DNA from: Anoplolepis gracilipes
Lineage: Eukaryota; Arthropoda; Insecta; Hymenoptera; Formicidae
Assembly (NCBI RefSeq): GCF_047496725.1
Contig: NC_132970.1
Span: 18,993,501 to 19,057,500 of the forward strand
Direction: 5' to 3'
DNA length: 64,000 nucleotides
Positions 49,961 through 63,737 of the stretch are shown here, in pieces. Position 1 is the stretch's first letter. The number at the start of each line of letters is the position of its first letter. The position numbers and the translations under genes were made by a program. The notes beneath the pieces are model-generated. The model was not told the origin of the DNA and did not search any database. It saw nothing but the letters and a program-made list of their open reading frames with translations.

Positions 49961-50738
49961 TAATTTAAAACTTGCAATAATTTGGCAATTACTAAATAAT
50001 AAATAATATAAGCTAAATATTATAATTATAGTATTTCTTATATATTTTGAAAATAATATATAATTATGATTTTTTAATCGTTTTTAAATATCGGACATAT
50101 ACCACAAATATCAATGCTGTCATTTGACCGCCTAGTCTCTTTAGACCACCGATTATATAGGACTCTACTATTCGCTACGTTAAATTGCAACAATATAACG
50201 AGATAATTATAACAATAACTTTCTTATCTTGAGTGCATATTGACGCGAGGATGGAATCGATTCAAATAAAGCCTCTCGTCTTCTTGTTTTTTTTTTCAGA
50301 AGAGAGGGGTCTTAGATTTTTTCCCGGCGTTTTATCAATGATTATATCCGTCCTTATTATTTGTAACATGGATGTTCTGTCAGTTAACGATAATAATCAA
50401 TTCGTGCAGCGCCATTTCCAGCAGATTTTTTATAAGATTTGCGCGTATCCTTTACATGTCAGAGACATAACGATTTTATGAATCGATTATATCGATTATT
50501 TATTCTCGACTTTTTATTCGTTTGGTCCTCAACTCAATTCTGCATTTTTGCGCTAGAGATATGTAGTGTGAAATCTTTAAGGTAGAATCGTAATAATGTT
50601 TGTGCACGTGAATCTTGGCAATTGCGGCAAGCGAGTTATTATTTATATTTTTTTTTTTTGTAAAGAGCAATTTTTAATATTTTTTTGAATGCAATTAAAT
50701 TTTTATAAAGATATATATGTATATATATATATACATAT

Positions 50739-50792
<54 letters not shown>

Positions 50793-51832
50793 ACGTCTAC
50801 AAAAAAAGCTACTACAAAATTATTATTTGCAATCATTTTATATAAAATTCATTCATATTATATAATTTTATTTTAACTTGTTATACTTTTAATTATGTCA
50901 TAAAATTTTAATTTTTATATCTAATTATAGAAATTCAGACATATATTTATTAGTTTTATATATATATATATATATATATAGAACTGTGAAAAAAGGTTAT
51001 TATAATAATATTAATGCATTTATTCATTGTCTTGTGGTGTTACATTCGTCTCTGCAATCTTACAAACAATAAGGTGATAATTATCAGAGAAGCAGGCAAA
51101 CATAAGATTTACAACAAGCATTTTATCAAGCAAAATTTTTTACAAGAACTTTTTTGTTTTAATAATGATACTGAAAAAGACGTGTCATTAACAAACATGT
51201 TTGTTTTAATAATGATACAGGTGTTCTATTCTACATATTTCATTTCTCGAAAATACATTTTTCTATCTGTCTGTTCTTAATTTGCTTCTACTTTTGTATC
51301 ATTTTTCTCTATTTCTCTCTACATCATTCCTTTTATATTATTACTGGATTTTCTTCTAACTTTTTCCTTAAAACTAATTGCTATTTTACCTGTTTCTCAA
51401 GAACTTTTTTTTTGTTTCTTCTTTATATACAATATAACTTGGAGTGTTCTAGTTCTACCATCCATTTTATAAATTTATTCTGGCACTTTTCTATTATTTC
51501 ATATTTCTTTCATCTTTAAATATCAGTTCCATACATAATCATTACATTGATACTTTTTACTAACAGTAAGTAGTCGAACATCTATATCCTTCATTCTCCT
51601 TACAGTCTTCAGCAAATTTGTTGCTTTATAACCCATATTTATTTTAGATAGTCTTTTTAATCTTTTTTCTTTAATGAGCTAGTTTGGAATGAATCAGGAA
51701 GTCTGTCGGTACGAGACGGGTTATTAAATGTTAATGTTCGTGATGGTCGTTATCATGTGCAGCACTAAACCGAATAAACTTTTGAGTTGTAATTTATTGA
51801 GTGAGTATAACAGATTGCAGTATTGTTATCAG

Positions 51833-51839
51833 TATAAAA
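51833..51839 (+). promoter_or_regulatory. TATA box of EcKinase copy 3
   Basis: TATAAAA in the same context as in copies 1 and 2. The downstream leader is longer because of the insertion at 52364-53257. Confidence 0.55.
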
Positions 51840-52363
51840 CTTTTCATTTCTATTCTAGGTATCTCATTTCGCGCTTGGTCTTCGTGAAGCAGTGAGTGTA
51901 GCAGTAGTGTGAGCATTAAGTGAAGTACATAAATTGAGATAAACAACTCATAAGTAAGTGTAGCGATAGTTATTTTATTTCCTTTCTATTAATGATCACT
52001 TGAAAAGATATAATCGTAGTTTATTTGCTTTGTAAAATAATACTAAAAAATTTATGCAACTTTGATTAGCTTTTGAATAATTATTGTTTCGAAAAAAAAT
52101 TGTTACGGTCAGACTCATAGAGGGATGGGTCATCGGTATAACAAATATATCTTAATAATACGCTTTAAAACATATGTTGTTATGTCAAACAAACTATCAA
52201 GTTTGAAAAACAGGTCAACGATCAGAAGAAAGATTGCTTTATGCTGTATTTTTCATTCGTTTAGCCGTCCTTTTTGGTAAAAAAAATTAATCTTTATTAC
52301 ATGGAACAGGACCAAGTGTAACTCCAGATTAGACAAGCGAGAAGTTAATTAATTAGATAATTA

Positions 52364-53257
52364 GGGGAACGGCACCGCGGGATACAATGGTGCAGAGTCG
52401 ATATCTTTTTACAGAGATGCTACCATGTCATGAAATATGTTGCAATTATTGCTATTAGGTGTTTCTTTCTGCGTGCTGTTATCAATGGTCGCAATATTTT
52501 TAGTTGAAAGTTGTTATAAATTATTTAATGTACTTGCTGTGCTCTCCGCGACTGAGTTGTAATTCTTCGATATATTTACATAAGGTAAACAATGATAAAA
52601 TTCTATTTTTTATTACCGTAAATACATTTATGTTTTAAAATAATCTTTTCTTATTAATTTCATACTGTATCTATGTAAATATTGATTAATTATAATTTTT
52701 TATATGATCAAAAGTAAATAAATACGTTTTAAGGCATAATGAAATATTATCTCACGAAGTGTTGTACTTTTTATTTTTATACTAGAGAAAGAAAGAGAGT
52801 ATACATAGATGCTGTCTTTCAAAATTAATACCAAAAGTTATTACATTAAAGGATATTTTTTCATGTTTTAAAGAGGAAAATATTTATTATAACAAAAGAA
52901 TTGTTTATATTTATTAATTTATAGTTATCATTTAAAAATACAAATTTATATTCTTATGTTTTATATATCATATTATAATATACAACTTTTAAGAAGATTT
53001 AGACATCAATGTTAATGAAATAAACAAGTTTTGGAGGTAGTCCATTATACCCCGCATGAAAAGCATATCACGAAAATCTAGGCTTTTACTAAATCAATAA
53101 TCTCGTCTATTTAAACTATTATTTTATAATAAACTTGTGTTTTTTCTTATAGTGGATATTCCAAAGAATATTTTTAGTAAAAAAAAAATCGATTTATTTT
53201 TTTAATATGTTGAAAACTTGCTCAATGTCTACGTTGGCCATTCTACCCCACGTTCCC
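52364..53257. mobile_element. 894-bp DNA element in the 5' leader region of copy 3
   Basis: Ends GGGGAACGGCACCGCGGG and inverse-like CCCCACGTTCCC, flanked by TA. The empty site is seen in copies 1 and 2, where the sequence reads GATAATTACATATTGGG or GATACTTACATATTGGG without interruption. Motifs of the type CCATT(A/C)TACCCC recur near the right end and are inverted near the left end (GGGATACAATGG). There is no transposase. Confidence 0.8.
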
Positions 53258-53840
53258 TACATATTGGGTTAAATAGCTTAATTTATTAGAAATTAAAGAA
53301 AAGTAGAAAAAATACATTATTATTCAATGCATATATTATTAATAATAATTAAGATATAAAAAATGTAATGTAATTACGATTTGCAGTAACATAAAAAATG
53401 TTATATAATCAATCAATCAATTATATAATATTATTATTATGTTAATTATTGTTCTCTGTGTGTGTATTTATAATTATTATTGCGAGTGTTATATAAATTC
53501 TGACGTCATCAATGCAGAGAAGACTCTGACATTGAAATAAAATAAGATGAATATAAGTAAAATTCAATCAAAATATGTGAGTAAAAATAAGTGTAAACAT
53601 TAATTGAAAGCGATTTAAAACGCAACGGAATGCTTAAATATATCTGATAAACACAGAAAGAAAAACCGTGATAAAATAAGTAAAAAAATGACAAAAAAGA
53701 GATGGCGAAGGTAACTAAAAGTTGGAATGAGGAGAAAATAAAGAGAGGAAAAGAACCGAGTTAGCTATAAAGAAAAGAAATGTGATATGTAAATCTTGTC
53801 ATGAACAATAAATTATCGTAAAGAATCGTTTTCGCATTTC

Positions 53841-56800
53841 ATGACACGGCGAAAAGAACTCGCCAGAAATGATTTATCGGGAAAATTCTCCAGTTTCACA
53901 ATTTCAATTTCAGAAATGGCCAAAGAAATACCGGCATGGTTAAATCTGTGCTTTATGGAGAAAGCCCTGCGAAAGTCGGAAAATGACAATTCCACTCAAG
54001 TGATCGATATATTTGCAAAACCGGCTACGAATAAGGGTGACAACTATACTAGTGACATGATCAGAGTTAATGTCGAATATTCACGTGATCAAAACGGCCA
54101 TAAAATCTCGGAAAAAAAATCTGTCATCATTAAAGTTGAGCCTACACTTGAAGGCGCTCGTAAAGAACTTGTAAGTTTGTTTAATTTATACATGTTTATG
54201 TATACAAATAAATTAAATATTATATATATATATACAGGGTGGCCCTTTTTAAACAATACGGTCAATTTTATCGCAAACTAAGCAAAATATCAAAAAATGG
54301 TTCAGACATGTGTTGCATGATTTCGAAGGGGCTATAAGATGGTGCCATTGGTTTAACCTTGTAGAGTCACATGAAGGTCACGTGAAGGTCATTTTAAATT
54401 TCTTAAATGAAACACCCTATATAATTTTGCATATTCTTATAGCTTATCTCGAGAGCTTTCCAAAACACTACAATAAAATGTTTTTTCATTAAACACTTAT
54501 TAAGTTATAAGGCTTCAAAGTTGCAGTATTTTGACATAAAATACAAGATATCTCGTAAAATATTCATTTTTTTATTATCTTACCCTTATACTTTTATGCA
54601 CAGAATGATGAGACAAATCAATTGGTAAAGAAAACACATAATTATGTTAAAGTAAAAATGTGTAACTGCTAGTTGCAAATTCAGATTTTTTTTTAAAGAT
54701 AACTATGTGTTTTCTTTATACCAATTGATTCATCTCATTATTCTGTGTATAAAAGTATTAGGGTAAGATAATCGAAAAGTGAATATTTTACGAGGTATCT
54801 TGTATTTTATGTCAAAATATTGCAACTTTCAAGTCTCAACTCAAAAAATACTTAATGAAAAATACTTTATCATAAGTGTTTTGGAAAGCTCTCGAGGTAA
54901 GCTACAAGAATATGTAATAAAAAATAGGGGGTGCCATTTAAAAAAATTGAGGTGACCTTTACGTGACCTTCAAATGATTATCCAAGGTCAAACCAATGGC
55001 AGAATCTTATAGTCCCTTTGAAACCATGCAACACATGTCTGAACCATTTATCGATATTTCGCTTAGTTTACGAGAAAATTGACTGTATTGTTTAAAATGG
55101 GCCACCCTGTATATATATATTCATTGTAACATTGCTTCTTCAGCCTGTTATTTACATATATTTACTTGTCATAGGAGCTGTTTATCTTCTTAATTTAAAA
55201 TTTAATTGCAATAATATACCTTATTATTTAGTTTAGATTTGATTCCTTGATAAATAAAAATTTGATTTCTCAAATAACATATATGGTGTGTGCAAGCACT
55301 GAAAATTGTGCAAATTGTAGAAAAAAATAAATAGAAAATAAAAAATTCTCTAGTTATTTTGAAATAAAATTTTTATTGAAAAATCTCATTTATTTGTATA
55401 AAAAGCGTACGTTTATTTTATTAGTGAGAAATTTTTTTTATAGAAAACATTTTTTTGTTTCTTAAGCCTTTATAATATTATATAATGTATATAATTATAT
55501 ACTATGATTAAAATGTAAATATGTTAAATAAAAATTTGTTATTTCTTATTGATGTTAAATAAATCTTTTTTACAGGTTACGCAATCACGTTTGTTTAAAA
55601 CGGAGATATTGATGATGACAGACACTTTAGATAAAATGAACACGTTGCTAAAATCCAAGTATCGTTTGAGCGCGAAAGGCTTGTACGTGCAAGAGAGCGA
55701 TCCAACTCTTTTAGTAATGGAGGATCTTGCGTCTCTCGGCTTTCGCATAGCTTGTCGTCAGGCTGGTCTTGATCTACCTCATTGTATATTAGCGATACGC
55801 GGATTAGCCAGATTTCATGCAAGCTCTATAGCTGTATGCGAGAAGGTAAATTAGTACAAATCAAGTGTAACATATTTTTTGAGGTGATTAAAAATTCACT
55901 TTTTTATAGAATTTATATTAATAGCATTTATGCAAGTGATATTAAACGATGCAATAATACATATATGAAAATTTTTACTTTTATTGCATTAATAATGTTT
56001 ATTTTAAAGTTACTATAAAAGTTTTCCTTCTATATTCTATAATACATACAGTAATAAAAAATAACTTAAACTTTATATAATGAATATTAATGTATTTCAA
56101 AAAACATATATGTAAATTTTTGTAATAGTATTTGTAAATATTAATTTACTAATTTGTTTGTAATAAAATCTACAAATTTATAAAAATATAATTAATATAC
56201 TCAAACAGTAACTTTAGAAAAATGTATATTTCATGTATTTTATTTAATTATATATTCAAAATATTGCTAATTAATATATTAAACAAGATTTAATATTATA
56301 TACAAAAATATTATTCTACTTTATTATTATATTGTTTTATTCAAAATTTTGAGAAACAAAACTTTTTATTACAACTCGCATAGATCTATAGTAACAAACA
56401 GTAATAGATATTATTTTATAGAATAGGTGTAAATTGAATTTTTAAAGGAATTTTTAAAATTTGCATGGTATTAATTTTAATTATAAATTTAACCGGAGTA
56501 ATTTTTTATATTTTATAGACAGATTAAAATTAAAAACTATATAAAACTATATAAGTGAGTAGACAGTTCGATAATGAAAGTACAGGCGTTAATTATCCGC
56601 ACACCCGATCTTCTTCTCTCTTTTTTTCTCTCGAAGTCATGAGTATATATCATTAGATGACATAACGATACATCTTCTAAATTTAAAGATATACTATTCG
56701 GCTATTTTAATTTTTTACATCATACGCACACTTCTTTTCGCCATAAAACATTCTGGCCATAAATATTTGTTGATGAATTTTACACTATAATTCACATCTT

Positions 56801-59363
56801 CTGCTTACAAAATTTGATGTACATCTCAAATTTGAAATAATTTTCATCGGCTATTTCGTTAACTTGCTTAACTCTCACCAGTGGATTAAAGACAAAAACG
56901 CTTGCGCAGCTAGTCTTTTCTTCCATACAACAATACATGCCCTTGACTTCGAGAATGTGTATACAGATCACACATACACGCATATTTCATAATCAACACT
57001 TGTACCTTTATTATTAGACCACGCTCATAATTAAACGAAAATTTCTGGCAAGGAATAACGTTCAATAATAAAATTCAATATTTTTTATTATAACTTATAT
57101 TGTGGCACATGTCTCTCTTGGCGCTTAATTAAGTAAACAGAATAAGAAAACAAAAATTAAGCATTTCTTTTAAACACAAAAACTACAGTTTACTTAATAT
57201 CATAGTTATAAAATTATACTTTTAACAAATATTAATTTTAATAAGGAAGAAAGTAAATATTTGAGCCAAACTGGCAATATGTACATAATATCAACTAGTT
57301 GAATATCTGACGTATAAATGTGACATTTGAATTTTTACTCTTAACCAGTATCGTGTTTAATTTCAAGACTTAATAAGGACCTAAACCTAAGGTCGAAACG
57401 TCGTCTGTATATCAAACATCGAATAAAATCAAATCAAGCATATTGGCCAGTTTGAGTTGATTATACTTTCTTTCGTATTAATTTTCTTTACTAGCGATTC
57501 AAATTATTATCAATATTAATTTTGTAATTCTTTACATTTTTTTCTTTAGAAGCTGTCCCACAATTTTCAAATTAATGACAAATTTTTTTAATTGGTAAAA
57601 AGTCAATATTTTTTTAATCAATATATTCTGTATTAATATATCCTTTTCAAGTTATAAACATTTAAAAATAAAACTTTCTTAATGTTAGAGATGTTTTATT
57701 AAATACATTAGATATGAGTAAATAAATTACAAAATTTTCTATCTTTGAAAAAAGATTATAATTTAAAATTAAATTAATCAGACATTAATAAGACATATTT
57801 TACATTATTTACATCTTTTACATTAAAAAAGTTCAACTATACTCGTCTTCTTCATAATTCCCAAAAAAGATTCATCAATCGCATTACATTAAAATTATGA
57901 TTATAAAAACTTAAAGTTTTTATTTTGTAATTAAAAATATAGATTATGAAGATTAAAAAAAAATGTTTTAATATTTAGGAACCAAATCAGAAACAAATGT
58001 ATTCGAGAGGAATGTTTAACAGTAAAAACTCGTCAGAAATGAAAAGATTTTTCGTTATGGGTACTAAACATTTAGCAGAGGAGATGGCAAACTGGCCAGA
58101 AATGAAAAAGTAAAGTTTACATGTAAATAGAATTTTTAATTATTAAGAAATAATATTTTATATTATTAAACATAATATATTAAAAATTGAATGTTTAAAG
58201 CAAAAATGTTAAGCAAATTAAACATAGAAATGACATATATAAATATAAATTGTGCTTAAGATGTACATATAACGAATATTAGTTTCACATTTATATGCTT
58301 CTTCTATTGCTAGATACTCGGAAAAAATTGCTAAATTGACCGATCACATATATCAAATAGGAATTGAGGCTGGCAAGTTTTCTGAGGATGATTTCAACGT
58401 TATTAATCATGGTGATTGCTGGGTGAATAACATGATGTTCAACTATGACGATGATGGCAAACCTATTGATCATATTTTTGTAAGTATCACATGTCATAAA
58501 AATTGAGTATATGCTCTAAATATAAAAACTTAGTGGTTATTTGTTATAATTCTTTATATGCAGTTAAGATTTCTAAATCTAAAAAATTTTAACTTTTTAT
58601 TATATATAATTACATTAAAGAGTAAAATAATATTTAAATAAAATTAATTATATACAACGAATAATTTCCTAAGGAGTACTATCAATATGCGTTAACGTAT
58701 ATTTCAATTATATATCAACTTTTCGGATTAAAATAAAGAGCTGACAATATACTTCAGCATATTATAAATAATGAAATAATTCAATAGATGAAATAATGAA
58801 ACAGTTTTATTGAATTCAGATACATCTGTTATCTGCACAAAGTGTTCACTGTGACTTGCTCAATAGGAATCGCACGTCTTTTTCCGTGCACGGATTTTAT
58901 TTCCAATTCAATTGCTGAACGTTGTAGAGATTCATTGATTGAAAGAGTTTGTTTGATATTGCAGGTGGACTTTCAACTGTGTGTCTACACATCGCCGGCG
59001 GTCGATCTCCTCTATTTCCTCAGTACCAGTCCTTCCCCGGATGTCTTGGAAAATAACAAAGATATTTTGTTTAACGAGTACATTGGTACTCTGTCAGCGA
59101 CTATGGAACAACTGGATTGTAAAACACAGCCACTTACGGTGGAAGAATTGAAAGCTGCTCTAAAGCGAAGAGCTTCCTATGGAATGATATCATCATTTAC
59201 GGTATTACCACTAGTGCTGGTCGATAAGGAAGAAGTAAAAGATTTAGATGAGATGATGAACAAAGATAGCTATACGAATCCGGGTTATAAAAATGAAGCT
59301 TATAAAAAAATTATGATGAAGCGAGTGCCTATGTATGACGAATGGGGTTTGTTGGATCTCTGA
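53841..59363 (+). CDS. EcKinase/CHK-kinase-like protein, copy 3 (5 exons)
   Basis: Exons 53841-54170, 55576-55845, 57979-58109, 58314-58479 and 58965-59363 give 431 residues with the same phases as copies 1 and 2. HGDCWVNNMM and VDFQ are intact. It is the most diverged of the three complete copies: LASLGFRIACRQAG replaces LAPLGFRMACRQAG, exon 3 reads NSKNSSEMKRFFVMG, and the C-lobe has DEMMNKDSYTN. Intron 1 holds an 875-bp palindrome and intron 2 a ~280-bp insertion with an 11-bp target duplication. The frame is open throughout, so it is probably functional. Its substrate is unknown. Confidence 0.9.
54235..55109. mobile_element. 875-bp palindromic element in intron 1 of copy 3
   Basis: Ends CAGGGTGGCCC and GGGCCACCCTG. 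The arms, about 400 bp each (for example TTCAGACATGTGTTGCATG and inverse), are closely paired, with a short asymmetric centre near 54650-54700. It is flanked by TA repeats. Non-coding. Confidence 0.85.
57240..57523. mobile_element. ~284-bp insertion in intron 2 of copy 3
   Basis: ATATTAATTTT occurs at 57229-57239 and 57513-57523, and the DNA between is absent from copies 1 and 2. It contains GACCT...AGGTC followed by GAAACGTCGTC (57378-57405), which resembles stem II and the 3' core of a hammerhead ribozyme. The 5' core CTGANGA is degenerate or absent. An 11-bp duplication suggests a retroelement fragment. Confidence 0.6.
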
Positions 59364-62101
59364 TGTAATAAGTACTTAATCTGTCATAATAAAGAACACA
59401 AATTCAACAGGATTCTTATTACGAATGAGAGACATAGAAAAGCATTGTACTCTCCGCGAAAATATTGAAATTAATTGCGGAGAACTTAAAATGTTAATTC
59501 TAAATTATTTTTGTATTTTAATTCTCTAATTTAATTGATATTTAGTATTAAATTAAATTAAATTAGTGTAAAATTAAAATATAAAATAGTAAATTTTAAG
59601 AAATTTCGAAAATTAGGAATTTAGGAATTAGAAAACTAAATTTAAATTTTTGACAAAATTCTAAAGCAGATTAATTTAAAAATAACTATTCTATTAATTT
59701 ATTAACACATTTATTTTATGAAATTATTTTTATATTTCATGAAAGTTATTGCAAACATTATTGTACGTCGTAAAAACTTATAAATGAAATTAATAATAAG
59801 AAAACTAAAACAATATTATTTAATTACTTCACTTAACTGGTATCATTCTTATGAGTGAATGCGTCAAAACTTCTTTTTTATTTTAAAAAAAGATTACTTT
59901 ACAAATAAATGCTAATTGCAGATATCATTATTACAAATACATAAGTGTGGGACAATATTAAATTTATAATAAAAAATATGAAATTTAGAAAATGAAAATA
60001 ATATATATGTGTCTATATAATTATATAGGAATAATATAAAATATGTATATGCGTATATACATATATATGTACATACCTACATACATGGTCGAACTAATAT
60101 TTCTTTTTTTTTTTTCATTTTAAACTAAACAATTTTTTCTGTTAAATTGTTAAAAAGAAGTTTTATCTGAACTATTTTTTTTCTAAAACTAATTCATTTT
60201 TAGATATTCGACTAAATCAATTAAAAAAATATATATTATATTCATAAGATCTTTTAATTGTTAGAGTCGAATATATATAAATATATTTTGTTGTTATTGG
60301 ATAAGACAGATTGGATTTCTCGTTTATAAAGAAAACTCTGCATCAATCCAATTTTCTAATTAGAAACTAAGAATTTTTTTATGACTCAAAATAATAAAAA
60401 ATATATATATCCATATATACATACACAACGGATGACATTTTGAATTGTGTTGAAAACGATTATATTTCCCTTCTTCTATTTCGACATTTAATTGATTAGG
60501 GTACCTGACAATGAAATCTATCAATTTCATTTGAGTCGTTATGTAAGTCAATTTTACATCTGTTAGGTTGAACGCACTAAACATGAAAGAAAAAATGTTT
60601 CTTATCGAGTGCTTCTACAATACAGACAAAAATTACTGAAACATAATCTAGATTCCGTAGTAAATATTGATCTAAAAAAATTTCAAGTGAAACATTTTTC
60701 TCAAGTGCACTCAGAAGTTTTGTTTTTAATACTTTTTACCTCCTTCTCTCTGGAATCGTGCCATAATCCCCATATTTTAAAAGTGGTTATGTAATATTAA
60801 ATTTATGAATCTTGAAAGGTATTAGACGTATTAGATCTTTTAACACACATGATTCGTATAGTTCCTCCTTAAGATGTTTGCGCATTATTTAACAATAAAT
60901 TTAAATTGTAATTATAGGTGCTTTTTTTAAGAATTACTATAAAAAAAATCATGAAACACTTAAAATTTTATTCTCAATTTTAGAAACTTATTTATTAATC
61001 ATAAAATAAATTAATTCTGTCATGACGTATTTCTTTGAACATAAACAAGAAGAGAATTGGAAAGTTTTTCAAAGATTAAATTATATCGCTAATATTGTTT
61101 GGAATCACCAGTACAGTAATGCGCGAGAATTATCTTTCGTGTGATAGTGTTATGTGTATGTAATATCCGCATAAGTGTAGGTGCATAAATAGTTTCTGAA
61201 ACCGAAAATGCATTCAATGTCGCTCGAGATACGCTAGTTTCGAATGCTCAATGCTCTTCGTAGATCGCGTGAAGGGCACGGTTGCTTCTGTTCAACTATG
61301 ACTACAAGTTGTGGATAAATTTGCATGTTGATGGCTAATCGATCATATTTTAGGCGGGAGAAGATGAGAAAATCACGAACTCAGCAATTTCGCAAAAAAA
61401 AATCTTTTAAAAAAGTATTGAGAGAGGTATATATGAATAAATATATTTTGCAAAAAAATATAGTTTGAAAGGCTATAGTCGGATAAAGTGGTAAAAATGT
61501 CCCTCGCATCAAATGGTGAGAAAGTATAAAAATTATGATAATCTGTCTGAAAAAACATTTTTGACAAGATTTTTACTCTCTCTGCCCCCATTCTGCTATC
61601 TGCAGAATAAAAAATTTTTTTGAATTTTATTTTATTTCTCAGCAAGTTGTTATTGCACTTAAATGTAGCTTTGGGAAATTTTAGAAACCAATAAAGTTTT
61701 TTGATATAATTCTTATTTTAATTTATTGATGCCAAATTCAAGCTAAAAAAAATTTTTTAATATTTCCAAAAGATTTTTCTCCATTTTCTAATAAAAGTGA
61801 CGTCTTGAAAAAATTCTCAATTGTAGAGATAGAAGTGCTGAATATTTCAGAATTTTTTCAGATTTTATGAGTAGTGCACCATATTGAAAAAAATTAAAAA
61901 TCTTATTTTTTAGCTATTTTTTACATATAAAAGCATGTAAACTTTTATTTATATGTACAAATTCGTTTAAATATATATCTTTTAATTTTTGTGTTTCTAA
62001 TTCATAGTTTAAACTAGAATTAAATCATTCTCGTCGAACATGATTTAATTATCTAATATAAAAAGTTATGAATAATAAAGCAATATTGTATAATAATAAA
62101 G

Positions 62102-62135
<34 letters not shown>

Positions 62136-63737
62136 TGTATACGTCTACAAAAAGAGCTACTATAAAATTATTATTCGTAATCATTTCATAAAATTCATTC
62201 ATATTATAAAATTTTATTATAACTTATTGTTATACTTTTAATTTTGTCATAAAATTTTAATTTTTATTATTATTATCTTACAAAGGTAAAAAATATGCAA
62301 AAACAAAAAGATATTGAAATTAATAGTCAACTAATCACCAAATACATCAAAGCAAATCAGTTTGTGAGGATTTGTTGAAATAGTACTTATCATAAAATTA
62401 ATCTTGCAATTATAAATTATAGCAATTTATAGCAATTCTGACATATATTTATTGGTTTTTTATATATACATATAGGTCTATAAAAAAAGATAAATATAAT
62501 AATATTAATGCATTTATTTAGCGTCTTGTGGTATTACGCATTCGTCTCTGTAATCCTAAAAACACAAGAGTAATAATTATCAAAGAAGCAGGCAAAAAAA
62601 TAAGAATGATAAGATTGTAATTTTTTTTAATGAGTATAACAGATAGCAGTATTGTTATCAGTATGAAACTTCTCATTTCTATTCTAGATATCTCATTTCT
62701 AGGTATATTTCACGCTTGGTCTTCGTGAAGCAGTGAGTGTAGCAGTAGTGTGAACATTAAGTAAAGTACATAAATTAAGATAAACAACTCATAAGTAAGT
62801 GTAGCGATTATTTTATTTCTTTTCTATTAATGATTATTTGAGAAGACATAATCGTAGTTTATTTGTTTGTAAAATAATAACAAAAAATTTATGCAATTTT
62901 GATCAACTTTTGCATAATTATTGTGTTTCGAAAAAATATTGTTACGTTCAGTTTCATAGAGAAGTGGGATTGGCATAAAAAATATATCTTAATAGGCTTT
63001 AAAATATATGTTCTTATGTAAAACAAACTATCAAGTTTGAAAAACAGGTCAACGATCAGGAGAAAGATTGCGCTATGCTGTATGTTTCATTTGTTTAGCC
63101 GTCCTTTTTGGTAAAAGAATTTAATTCTTATTACACGGAATAGGACCAAGTGTAATTACAGATTATACAAGCAAGAAGTTTATTAATCAGATAATTATAT
63201 ATTTTCTTACAATAGATAACTTAATTTATTAAAAATTTAAAAAAAGTGGAAAAAATACATTATTATTTAATGCATGTATTATTAACATATATTAATAATT
63301 AATTCATAAAAATATAATGTAACTTTACAATTTGCAATAACATAAAAAATATAATCAATCAATCAATTATACAACTTTTATTATATTAATTAGTGTCCTC
63401 TGTGTGTGTATTTGTAACTGTAATTGTTATTGCTAATGTTATATAAATTCAGACGTCATCAACGCAGAGAAGACTCTGATATTAATATAAAATAAGACGA
63501 ATTATATTAATAAAATTCAATTAAAATGTGTGAGTAAACGTAAGTGTAAACATTAATTGAAAGCAATCTAAAACGCAACGGAATCCTTGAATTTATCGGA
63601 CGAACACGGAAAGAAAAACGGTGATAAAGTGGAATAAAAAATGGGAACAGGAGCGAGTTGGCTAGAAAAAAAGGAAACGTCATATGTAAATCTTGTCATA
63701 AACAATAAGTTATCGTAAAGAATCGTTTTCTCATTTT
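59364..63737. other. Spacer between EcKinase copies 3 and 4
   Basis: About 800 bp match the other 3' flanks. Then follow unique AT-rich DNA (60250-61020), the duplicated block 61021-61470, AT-rich DNA with no features to 62100, sequence matching 50780-51060 upstream of copy 3, and a shortened promoter block from 62630. No other gene is seen. Confidence 0.65.
61021..61470. repeat. Duplicated block shared with 49518-49960
   Basis: Second copy of the block described at 49518. Its poly(A) portion is much shorter. Confidence 0.8.

Larger units (their letters stand above)
48755..53840. other. Spacer upstream of EcKinase copy 3
   Basis: In order: AT-rich DNA, an LTR-end fragment (49068-49131), (TA)n, a further piece of the nested palindromic element (49211-49520), a duplicated block (49518-49960) including a ~30-bp poly(A), array-type upstream sequence from about 50400, and an 894-bp insertion (52364-53257). 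No other gene is seen. Confidence 0.65.

Noticed and set aside
60609..60794. Plus-strand 61-codon frame downstream of copy 3
   Set aside because: Short, AT-rich, no domain and no support from the paralogous flanks.
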